From Mycteria americana (taxonomy: Eukaryota; Chordata; Aves; Ciconiiformes; Ciconiidae), in assembly GCF_035582795.1 (NCBI RefSeq), contig NC_134369.1:61690001-61754000 (forward strand): DNA of 64,000 nucleotides. The letters run 5' to 3'. A model generated the notes under the pieces. It saw nothing but the letters and a program-made list of their open reading frames with translations. It searched no databases and was not told where the DNA came from. Positions 49,033 through 59,700 of the stretch are shown piece by piece (position 1 is the stretch's first letter; every line of letters starts with the position of its first letter). The position numbers were made by a program, and so were the translations under genes.

Positions 49033-52000
49033 GTATGTTTCTTAAATTCAAGTAAGTTCAATGGTTAAACTAGTACTTCACCATTGTTTATTTTGCACTG
49101 ATTTTTTTAACCAGAGGTGGCTAGAAGACAGCCTGGAATGCACTCATGGAAAATGAAAGTCATTACTTTCTGGCTTCAAAATGTTATTCAGGAAGATGGA
49201 TGCTGCAATCATAGATTTTTAAAACAAAATTGTTTTGCACTTAAATAGTTTAATGCTAATAGAGAATTACTTTAAAATTGGTGTCCAGACACCAGAAAAA
49301 CTATGTTGTGGAGAAAAGATCCTTTGTATCTATTAAACGTTTATTTTAATATTGTTGTTTCCAACTGCAATCGGCTCTGTATTATATGTATAAACAATGT
49401 AATTCAGTGATGGGGGAGGGGAGTAATGGATCATTACACTAGAAATTCTCATTCATTTAAGAAAGTGATATTTCTAATTCAGAAAATACATATTAAACTA
49501 TATTGAATATGCATTTTTGTTTACTTTCTGTTCAAATTCAATCACTTTTGATGTAATCAATCCTTTGTTGAATTAAATGTTTGGTACAGAAATGTAATCT
49601 AAACTTTGTAGAACAAATTCCTTTCAAAAAATCTCATCTGGAACATTGCTTCGTATTTAACATAGTTGAATTTCAGGTAGGAAAGTGAAATAACATTGTT
49701 CTGTTCTCGTTCTTAATGGTTTATCTCTAAATACATCATACAGCGGAAATCTTGCAGAAAGACAACTTTGTGGGGTAAGGATTTTGTAAGTCCCATATAT
49801 TTATCTTGGGAGTTGTGAAGTGAAAGATGCAGCAGTAGTAGATGTACATGCTTTCTGACTTGGCAGTCTAAAATTAGGTCAACATATTGGAGTAGATGCA
49901 TTTGAGACAACTTGTTTGTCTTAAATCAGGCATCTCATTTATCATTCAATGCTCTTAAACTGATAAGTGCTATGGGGATAGACATATCCGTGTATTTGTA
50001 TAGTTTAATGCCGCTTGTCTGAACACATGTTATTCTTCATCAGTCAGCAACAAACACTTAAATTGTTTTCAATGGTTCTTGCAAAGATTGAACCCCCCCC
50101 CCCAAGAGATGTTGCTCCATGTCAAACCCCAGAATGACAGAAGACAGAAGTCTCTGCCACGTCTTTCCCTTTATCCGATGCAGCAATATTCACAGGTAGG
50201 CTTTTGCTGCATCGTGCAGCTGGGCACCAGGCAGGGGGAGTGGAAGGGAGGCCGCTAGCCTGGGAACGTGGAACTTGCCCGAATATGCACACGCTGCATC
50301 TGAGGGCACACATTAATGCCCTTCCTGCTCTCCCAACAATAAAGCTGGGTAGAATTTTTGAAATAAACTTTAGACATTTCCAGGCACAAGAAGTTACTTT
50401 TTTTCAGGAAATGAGTGAAAATTTGGGGAGAAACAACTGCAGTAGCTACTTGTAACTAGGTCTTATTCTTGTAATGCAGCTAGCATGTAGAAAACTGCCA
50501 GATACATTTATAAGCAGGCATTTAGATTGTCTACTTTAAAGTTGTACTTTACAATTCTTATCTACTTACGTTCTTCTAAAATATGAGGAATGGGGAAAAT
50601 ACTGAAACTGAGCAGGATTATTGTTCAGAAGTTTTGTTTTATTAACGTAGTGGGTTTAACTGTTAAAATACAGATAAACCTCGTCACTGAAAACTACTGT
50701 AGTTCTCTCCCTGTAGACTTCTTTCATGTTAGTGCTTCATACAGTCTGAGTCAAAATGAGACAGTTGAGAAAATACATAATAACTTTAAAAGATTTTCCT
50801 TCAGCTGGAAAAACACAAAACCAGTACGGAAAGGACCGTAGTATCCAACATTGGGGTAATAATAGCAGCTACTTGCATATCTATTTGCAGAATATGTCCC
50901 TGCTACAGATCATAATTAAACGGCATACAAAGAGTGAATGTGGTTTTTCTTTTTTCAGCCTCTTTACTATTAGGCTAGGCAATCATCTAGAAGCTTGAAC
51001 TGCCCATCCCACCTTTTATACCATATGGAAAAAAAATTATTTTAGGAAGAAGAGGGATACTAATAACTTACCTGGAAAGAACAGCTCTTAATAAATAACT
51101 TTTTCCTACTATGTTAGAAAAAATTTAAAGTGAGGAACACAGATCATCCCAATATGGAATTTTAGCTGGAAGAATGAGGGTAAAAACAATACTTGCCAGT
51201 TTGTAGTTTAAAGTTGAGTGTATTTTAACTATAAAGCAGGTGGGAAACCTCAAGTTTGCCTACTAATCCAACAGCCAGAGAAGTGGAAGTTGTCTCCAGA
51301 AGTATAACAGCAAAGAACTTGTTATGAAATAAATACCCGTGAAGCGCCGTATGTGCCAAACTGTATAAGATTCACTTGAAAGCGTAAAATAAATGAAGAA
51401 AACATTCCAATGTGGTCCTTCACTTCAAATTTCCAGTTTGCATAGCAAAAATGATCTGCTGAATGTGAAATTGCCATTTTCATTATAACAGCCTGACAGC
51501 CCTAGATAAAGAGTACAGGAGAGATAATTACTGGTAACATCCAAGATACTACTCTGATAGCCTTTTCTCTCCAAGTTAAAACTTACCAAAAATTCTGACT
51601 TCATCTTTTTCAAAAAACCATACACCATTTTCCTGGTGTATGAATAATTACCTACCTGATATATTAACTATAGAACAAACAGTTGCAATAACACTTTTGA
51701 AAAGAGGAAAGTATCTTGTGCATACACTATCTGAGGGATTGGTTGGTTTGGGTTTTTTTAGTTGAAATGTTGAACTATTTAAACTTCAGCATCTGTGGTT
51801 TGAGGTTTCCAGAAAAAGATTATGGGAAACTACCAATACAATTAACATATCTTTATCAGGAACATGCTCTTGATAATATGAGCCTTGGCCTACCGTATAA
51901 TGCTAGGTAACAGAGCTCTGAGTCTGAATGATCAGTCAAATGTCGGTAGTAGGATTTGCTTTTTTTTTTTTTTAATGTTTTAATCTTGTAAGAAATTAAT

Positions 52001-52060
52001 AACTGTGGAGAGCAGAATCCCTCAGATACAATAAGTTACCTATTTTTTAGACCATCATTT

Positions 52061-52120
52061 TTACTGCTGCGCACCATGCTCAAGTCCAAATACATTAGCA
52101 CCAAGCAACTCACCATCTTC
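52061..52120 (-). CDS. Candidate terminal exon on the minus strand (19 codons)
   Basis: A strong acceptor (gttttttccacacag) precedes a frame reading EDGELLGANVFGLEHGAQQ and then TAA. A phase-0 junction is required. It could end the MOK transcript, but I see no resemblance to the known MOK tail. Other frames at this acceptor are also open for a while. Confidence 0.2.
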   Translation of the reverse strand, partial: EDGELLGANVFGLEHGAQQ

Positions 52121-54776
52121 CTGTGTGGAAAAAACACTGGATAAGCTCATGGCACCTCTTGCTCGGAGTTCCACAGGTAAGAAGTCGGAGGTTACTGTTA
52201 CACTGTGTTGCCTGTAGAGCTGCAGTCCTTAATTCCATTTCCTAAGCTTAGCATCACACCTTTCTTTTATATATATATAAACCCATGCTAAGTTTATATT
52301 TTTTTAATATATATTTTTATAGATATAAATCTATGCTACGTATTCAAACAAATATTGGATTGCCTTATTGTTGAAGTTCTCTGTCTGGTCTGTCAGTGTG
52401 AGCAGCTAACGTGAAAGCATGACGAAGTGGGGAGATGATTAACTGTAACAGAGCAGTAAAACTCAGCCAGTCACTCTGTCTTTATGTACCCCCCACTGCG
52501 CTTTGAGACACCATGGTCAGGAGCATATTTTCTGCTTAGAACTGGAGGAAGACAGCGTCCATCCAGTATGAGTGGTCAATAAAATGAGAAAGAGCAGTTA
52601 GCTATACCATTATGTTCTGCTGTTTAATTCTCCCTTTATTATGATGTTCTTTCTCTACTGGTGTAGAAAACTAAAACTCTGTTTATGTATTTGTTCAATC
52701 GTAGTAAGACAAATCTGCTATTCCCCTGGCATACCTGGGATGAGTAGCAGCAATACAGGTTTCTCTGCAGAGCCTTGTTCACGTGCTATAGCCTTATTTT
52801 ACAAGAATTCTTGCCAGGGTTGGGATGTTTTTCCATTCTTGCTATTGATATTCTGAAACTTTGCTATGAAGAAATGGAATAAAATGAGCAAAGGTACAGT
52901 AGGCCATCATGCAGATGCAAGATATTCAACTTGGATAGTCAAATTTGAATCAATACCAAAAAATTATTCCCATGGTATGCACCGCAAACAGTTAGCCTGC
53001 TAATATTTTCACATTAAAAAAAATAATCTGCTAATAAATGTCATGTTGATCCTCAGTACAGTATGTGAAAATAATACCTTCTTCAAAACATGAAGATAAA
53101 CATAAGATAGACAAATGCTTTTAAGCAGTAGATCTCAAAAGGATTCATAAAGAACTTGAGTCTCATGAGCTTCCGCACATTGAAAAGCTACAATATGGAA
53201 TTTGGGCATGCTCAAAGTTAAGCAGAAGCTAAATGGTAGAACAAGGATCTAATGCAGTCACAACAGAATCCTACAAACGTTGAGATGCCAATTCTTAAAA
53301 AAACCCAACCAACCAAAATAACACAACAAAAAAGCCACCTACTGGAAAACCTCTAACTGAGTGAGAAGAATTGTTATTTGCACAAATGCATAGCCTAAGA
53401 AAATCTCAGAAGGAGAGCTGAGAGCATAAATGGGCATAACTTTTATTCTGGATGACTAGTATTTTTATAAAATCTTAATGTGTATTTTACTGCATTGTTT
53501 GAGCTGCATCTGAGCTGATGAGAATAAATAGTTTGTCTGGATTTAGAGCATCAATCTCAAGTTGATGCCTAAGGGTTGGCTTAGTAACTTTAATGTGATC
53601 TGCTACCCAGTGCGTTTTTTTCATAGTGCCTCACGCACAGCAGTGACTTCTTAATACAACGTGCCCCTTGCCTGCCTTCTCTTTGCTTGGTTTGCACTTT
53701 TTTGTTGCACAGAAAATTTTGAACAGCAGCAGCAGTCCCAGAGGTGTTTGGTTACTGGAAAAAAAGCTGATCACTTCCCAATTATGAGCAGAGTAACTTT
53801 TAGAACTATTAAAAAACCAAAAAAAGTTATTTGTAAAACCTGTCTTGCATGCATACGTGGTAGGCAGAAGATTTTTAAAACCCCAGCTAAGCTAAGACTT
53901 GCACAAATTCATTGGGATTTTTTAAATAGCAAAATGGTTTTGTAACACATCACCAAATTTAAGTATTGCAACTTAATTATTGCAAATTTTTAGGAGATCT
54001 CGGGAGTTTTAAAACCAATGGTATCAAATTGCAGTAACTACTCTTTCCAAGTAAGATAAAAACCACTGCCTTTTAACTCTTACATTTTGTAGCACTAGGA
54101 AACAGTAACATTATATTAAATTGTGACTGATGATCTGTGTGCAAAATTTCTGAAACATAAGATACATGCCTTTACTGCTCTTTTAAGCAACTAGCTGCAA
54201 TATCAGTCACTGTTAAAATTTTTGATTAATATTACCATCAATGGCTTGAAGAAAACTATGACTAAATTTTATTTGCTTTTGAATCAGATAAAAAGTTGCT
54301 TTAGCTTTTAGCTAGATTAGTTATATAAAAATATTCAGCAGTTACAGAAATTGCATCAAAATCAAGTATCTCATATGATTGCGTAATCTGCACATTCTCA
54401 ATAAAACTTGAGGTTGAAGTTATTGAATACGGGAGGTGAATACTTTCCAGAGTTGACTGAAAAATAAAATTTTTTTACATCTAAAAAGTATACAAAAGTT
54501 AGCTGTCATTTATAATATAATATGAAAACTTGTATTTTGTAGATAACATTCCATTCCTAATAGTGAAGCTCAAAGAATCCTTTCATGTTATTTTTAACCA
54601 ACCTCCTCCTCCATCGGGTTCTAAAAGGAAAAAATACTTAGAAAGTTCAATACAGAGTGCTCTCTAAGCTCTGCCAGAACAATGCTTTAATTAAATATTG
54701 ATACCCTTCAGGAACAGAATACCAAAATGGTAGCTAAGCAGCCCTTCATAACCTTGTGGGGTTTTCCTACAAATCA

Positions 54777-54923
54777 TCAGAGAAACACAAAATAAGGCAC
54801 TGCTGTTCTTGCTAGATCCCTAACATTGAACGGAAGCATGATTGGCTCTCTCACTGCATAGTTGTGCTTTTCCTCACACTCCAAATACTTCACAAGGTGG
54901 TCAGTAACCTCCTCTGCTTCGTT
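54777..54923 (-). CDS. Candidate exon or chance ORF on the minus strand (48 codons)
   Basis: After a possible acceptor (catttccacttacctgctatag) the frame reads NEAEEVTDHLVKYLECEEKH and continues with charged and aromatic residues to two consecutive TGA stops. The composition is protein-like. It would join the last MOK exon only if that exon ended in phase 0 at CAA|gtgact. The family is not recognised. Confidence 0.22.
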   Translation of the reverse strand, partial: NEAEEVTDHLVKYLECEEKHNYAVREPIMLPFNVRDLARTAVPYFVFL

Positions 54924-56528
54924 CTATAGCAGGTAAGTGGAAATGTTTCGGGGAAGACTTAACTGCCTTCTGTTTCTCAGACTGTTGAGGAAACAACAGA
55001 AGTTTGAAATACACTCTGTAAAACACATTTTGCTATTACGCTTTCATGAGCAAGTTAGAGGCTATACATCAATATTTGATCCTATAAATCTAACAGACTG
55101 TAACACGGGTTTCACCAGTTTCCTTAGGTGCCCATAAAACTGTATGCAATGTAGTAGGCGGACAGGGAGTCAGTTACTCCAGAAAGATTTAATTTTGGTA
55201 ATTCTTCACCAGGAAGTCCATGTTGTTTGGTTTTTCCTAGACTTTCCTAAGAGAATGCTTTTAAAATAAATAAACAAGAATCAGTTTCTTTCCGAGTACA
55301 TCTTAAGGAATCAAATTAAAAGAGAAAATCCAAATAATCAGAAAAAAAATAACAGCCAAATACTACTTCAGCTAATTCTTTTTTAAAAATTGCTACCTCA
55401 CTTGATGTTTCTTGCAATTTTTCCTGAAGGAACTTCTTACAAAGCCCACATTGATGAACCCCAGAACTAAATTGGTGAAAAAGTGGCTGCTTCTATGGAA
55501 GTTCATGCTTTCAAGGTTAAATGCACAGCAGAAAATAATGTATAATATTTTTTGCTACTGTAATTTGGTTTTTTGAGAAAAACCTGTATTTGAGAGTTTC
55601 TCATGTAGTACTAACTTCTATCTCACCCTGCAGGTATAGTGAATCCTTAGGAGTGAACATGTTGAGTATTTTTCACATAGCTTGGATATAAACAAAGTTT
55701 TAGTTTGCCAGAACTTTTAATCAGGCTTTAATTTTTTTATTTCCAGTGTCAAATATAAATTTCGGATTTTCCCAGATATCTAAATACAGGATAATTAAGT
55801 TAAAAAAAACCCAAACAACCTGTTCAAAATGTAGACTGAAGGCCTGAAAAGGCAAAAGCACATTTTCTGTCTGTGCTACAACTTCATCTGTACAACGTTT
55901 TAACTCAAAGGCAGACAGCAAAAGAAGAGGATGAAGATATTCTAAAACAACCATGGAACTGACCTTCTAAGTAACAGCAACTACTACAACCGTCTACTGA
56001 AGGGATTATGTGGTATCACAGCTTCTAAATTCTAAGTCATTATTTTCAGGGCTTGCGGGGGGTGGAACTGCATCAGACCCACTAAAGATCAGTGTTTAGG
56101 CAGACTGAATAAAACCATGTAATCAGCTTCAGTAAAACATTTGTTTCTAGCTAACAAGCTCAGTGTCACAAATTACTTTCTCTAAATGGGCTGACAATTC
56201 TTCCACTTAAATATTACCTGTCTTTGACTTTCCTTTGAAATTTGCTACAAACGCAGAGGTACTTGCCCTGCTGTATTTCCTAGTAATCTTATTTTTTTGT
56301 GCATGGCCAAAGCTTGTGTATCAGCTGCCCTAGAAAGTTTGGGGAAAAAAGGGAAAAAAAAGAGAAAAACATCAGTTGTGCTTTAGGTGAACTTTGGACT
56401 CAATTCAAAGAATTATGGTGACTGAATTATGTTCATTGTATTGCAAGCTAAGCACTAGCACTGTAAGCAAACTTCATTTCAGTCCACTTTAAATAATAAG
56501 CACACAGCGCTCCCCCCGCTTTTTAATT

Positions 56529-56739
56529 TTAGTCTTCAGGACTGAAGCGACTTGAAGTCACTTGCCAGAGTTCTCGAAAATAAGGGTGTTGTAATGCTTG
56601 ATGGGCAGCAATTCTCTCATCAGGATCGTATTTTATCATTGCATACAGGAGAGAGAAGCCTTTGGAAGACAAATTGTGTACAAGACGAGGTATTCCTTTC
56701 CCTTTTTTAAAGGGGAAATCAAAACTCACAATTGTTGAC
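56529..56739 (-). CDS. MOK: MOK exon encoding the end of the kinase domain
   Basis: It begins in phase 2 after acacag and encodes STIVSFDFPFKKGKGIP and then the MIKYDPDERIAAHQALQHPY region. Read straight through, it ends ..SSRFSPED with a TAA at 56529-56531, a short tail compared with about 100 extra residues in human MOK. Two donors could instead take it onward: a GC-type donor CTG|gcaagt (exon end 56566) or a weaker CAA|gtgact (exon end 56562). Confidence 0.85.
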
Positions 56740-59700
56740 CTGTGTCAAGCAAGCTGAGAACAGTTATTCATGCATATTCAGAGAGAATTACAATTTACTG
56801 AAAAAAAAATTGTTCTCATCTGATTTAAGTAATCATTTATTAGGGACAAGTAAGTAATACTTGGGGAAAAAAAAAGTTTTCTTTCTGAACAAATTATGTC
56901 ATTGGCCTTAAAGATACTATGGAAATAAAAGGCCAAATAAGATTGATACAGGCTCAGATTTCCTCTGCTCTGCCTACAAGGATCACGAATGCGTGACTAT
57001 CTCTGGGTAGGGATAGAAGACATTGCTCTTTGGTCAGCAGCTGTCACAACAGTATTAGATATTTTGGTGGCTCCCTGAGCAGAAATTGCACGCAGTTGTA
57101 CAGTTATATTGTGGATATTTGAACAGATTAATAACTATGGGAGTGCATACTTACTGCTTGAACTTGTCCAGAGTTTTATTAGCAGGAGTGCCTATAACAT
57201 AATGGATTTTTGAAATTTGGTCCAGCTCATTAGGTCCGGGAAAGAAGCTGAAAACTGCAAGGTAAGAGATGGTATTAGCACTAGAGAAGACACTAGTTAA
57301 ACTAGTGTAAGTGGCATAGCTGCCACTTCAGTTAAAAATTTTCATTTATGAGGAAGATACATTTTAGAATTATTCATTTGTGGACAGTTTAATAGCAACC
57401 AACAACTGAAGGATAACACGTGAGGAGCAGATTAATACAACTGCATGTTTGGATGGAAAGAGTAGTTTGGGTTATTAAACAGAAACCTGTAGTTTACCCT
57501 TACAGGTTTGGGGTAAAATATGTAAAGACAACATCCCTCCTGGTGAAAGGCAATGGATATGGGATTGTGTTTTCTTCTGGTGAAGTGGCAGATCCCAGAA
57601 GACAATGTGTTTTCCTCATTTTAAGACAGCAGAGTCAAGCAGTCCCTCTTGTTGTGTGTATGCACATAGAAATATATAAGAAACATTCCATTGCTAACAC
57701 ACAGATTCTTTGCAAGCAGCAATACTGGAAAGATGGTAATTTGAACTGCATTCCTGAGCTTGATCCTCCGTTAATATAAAACTTGCATAGAGTCCTTGAA
57801 AACATTGTTATCAATAGAGCAATCTGACTTAACAAGTTAGGTCCACTAACATTTGTTTCTTGCACATGTTGCCTTTTTCCACGTTAGCAGAGCATTTCCT
57901 TGGGCTTATAATTTAAGAAACACTTCAGTAGCACCACGTGATTCTTGAAAGCAATACATTCAGCCCTCTTTGTAGAAGGAGGAAACTTCTTTTAACTGTT
58001 TGCAAATTCAGTCAAACAGCTGGCTGCACACTTCTCTGAATGTCTTTATAAAGCTTTGGGTAGAGGAAGGAGAGAAGAGAGATCTGATTCATGTTGTGCA
58101 GCTATATCAAGACAAGCAGTTGGGAGTGGCTTTTGTGTGATCTACAAAAATGTGCTGTCTCTAAAGGTAAAGCTATAACTTGGGGAAGAACAACTGTGCA
58201 ATCCACAAAAAATGTAATCCAGGAACCATGATTTATAAGGAACAGAAAGAGGGAGACCAAGATTTGAAAGATAAGCATGGTTGAGTAAAAGACTAAAAAT
58301 TCTTACGCAATGCATGTGTAAGCATGCATAAAGCATAAAGGCTTACACAAATGTTCAACAGCAAAAACTGCAAAATCCACTTAAAAAGAAACAAGCCTGT
58401 CCATAGCTTTCTTTAGCTTGGCAAGGCTGTGTCTTTTTTAATTCAGTAATTTCCAATAAACATCCCTCATTTCTCTCTGAACACATCTATGAGGTCTCTG
58501 AAAATGTGCAGTGGTTGCAAAGAATGAAATTTGTTACATTAGGCCAAAATTATGAGGAAATCTCTGTAAGGTTTTTTGCCCTAAGAAAACTTTAAGTTTG
58601 CAGCGTGTAATTTTCTTGCCAAACTTCAAAGCCCACCTCATTCAAATTGAAATGGAAAAACACAGCATTTTTAAAGCTTTTGGGCCCAATTTACTTTGCA
58701 AGAGAACCACCACATTTGGGATTTTTCTGTTAACAGTTTTCTGACCGAAGTAGAACTGTTTCTACAAGTTAGCAGGCAAAGCATAAGGGTTGTCATTTAA
58801 TGTGATGGTGATGGCAGCAGCTGCACTTGCCATGTGGAGGAGGAAGAAAGAAGCAAAGCAAATGTTACCACTCCTGGTTGCATATCAGAGACAGCAGTGT
58901 GGGAGGAGAATAAAGAAGAACTGCTGCTGTTGCTAGGGCACCAAGATATTGGAGAAATACTCATGGTGGTTATTTTTCCTTTTTTCTTGAAGACCAGTGA
59001 TAAAATTTTTGAGTTATGGTTTCATCATCATCAAAAAGCTTAAAGGACTTTAATCTGGGTTTTCCTGAACTCTTCCTTCATCAGAATCCGACTTTAAAAT
59101 ATTCCAGGACATAAGGTCCTTAAACACACTATATTATAAATCAAAGCAGTAAATCAAAGGGAGTGTATTCTCTAATCTCCCCTGTTTTTGCAGAATAGTA
59201 AGTCAAAAAAAGAGGGAAAAATTCTACCATCAAGTGCATTAACAAGATTGAGGATAGTTAGCGATGCCCATGACAGGAAATGAGCCATACTCTATTCAGA
59301 GATAAAGCAGAGAAAACACATTTTTACCAAACTCAAATATGAAGCTAATGGGAAAAAAGAAACAAAAACCAAAACAGCAACAAAACAACCAACAGTTCAA
59401 AAATGTTATTTTACTTGTAAATAATATTTGTTGGTGCTATGTTGTCTTGAACACCCAACTGCTTTATTACTAACCTGACATAGGGCGAAGAGAGTGCCAG
59501 ACAAGACAGGATTACTGCCTCATGAACCCTGCAGACTAATCACAGAAGAAGCTTCCACAAAACCATGGAAACAAAGATCATATTACCCATACCACGTGCT
59601 CCTTATTTGAGTTATTTACCTTTGATTTGCTTGATTAACAATAAGCAAGACCCTCCACTGAACACTGTACCTTGTGATTTCATAGAAAACACAGCCAGCG

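Larger units (their letters stand above)
48657..49060 (+). other. WDR20: 3' UTR of the long WDR20 isoform
   Basis: Non-coding sequence follows the TAG and includes a TA-rich microsatellite (about 48982-49019) directly before an AATAAA at 49027-49032. Further AATAAA hexamers occur at 50338-50343 and 51388-51393, so longer tails are possible. Confidence 0.5.
49061..56528. other. Convergent interval between WDR20 and MOK
   Basis: This AT-rich stretch has no confident exon on either strand. If MOK keeps a C-terminal tail as in mammals, its last exons should fall here on the - strand. The best - strand candidates are 54777-54923 and 52061-52120, but neither resembles the mammalian tail. A T-rich run lies at 51960-51974 and TA repeats at 52268-52281. 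Confidence 0.6.

Noticed and set aside
57420-57779. A 119-codon + strand frame inside a MOK intron
   Set aside because: No family resemblance and no signals; probably chance.
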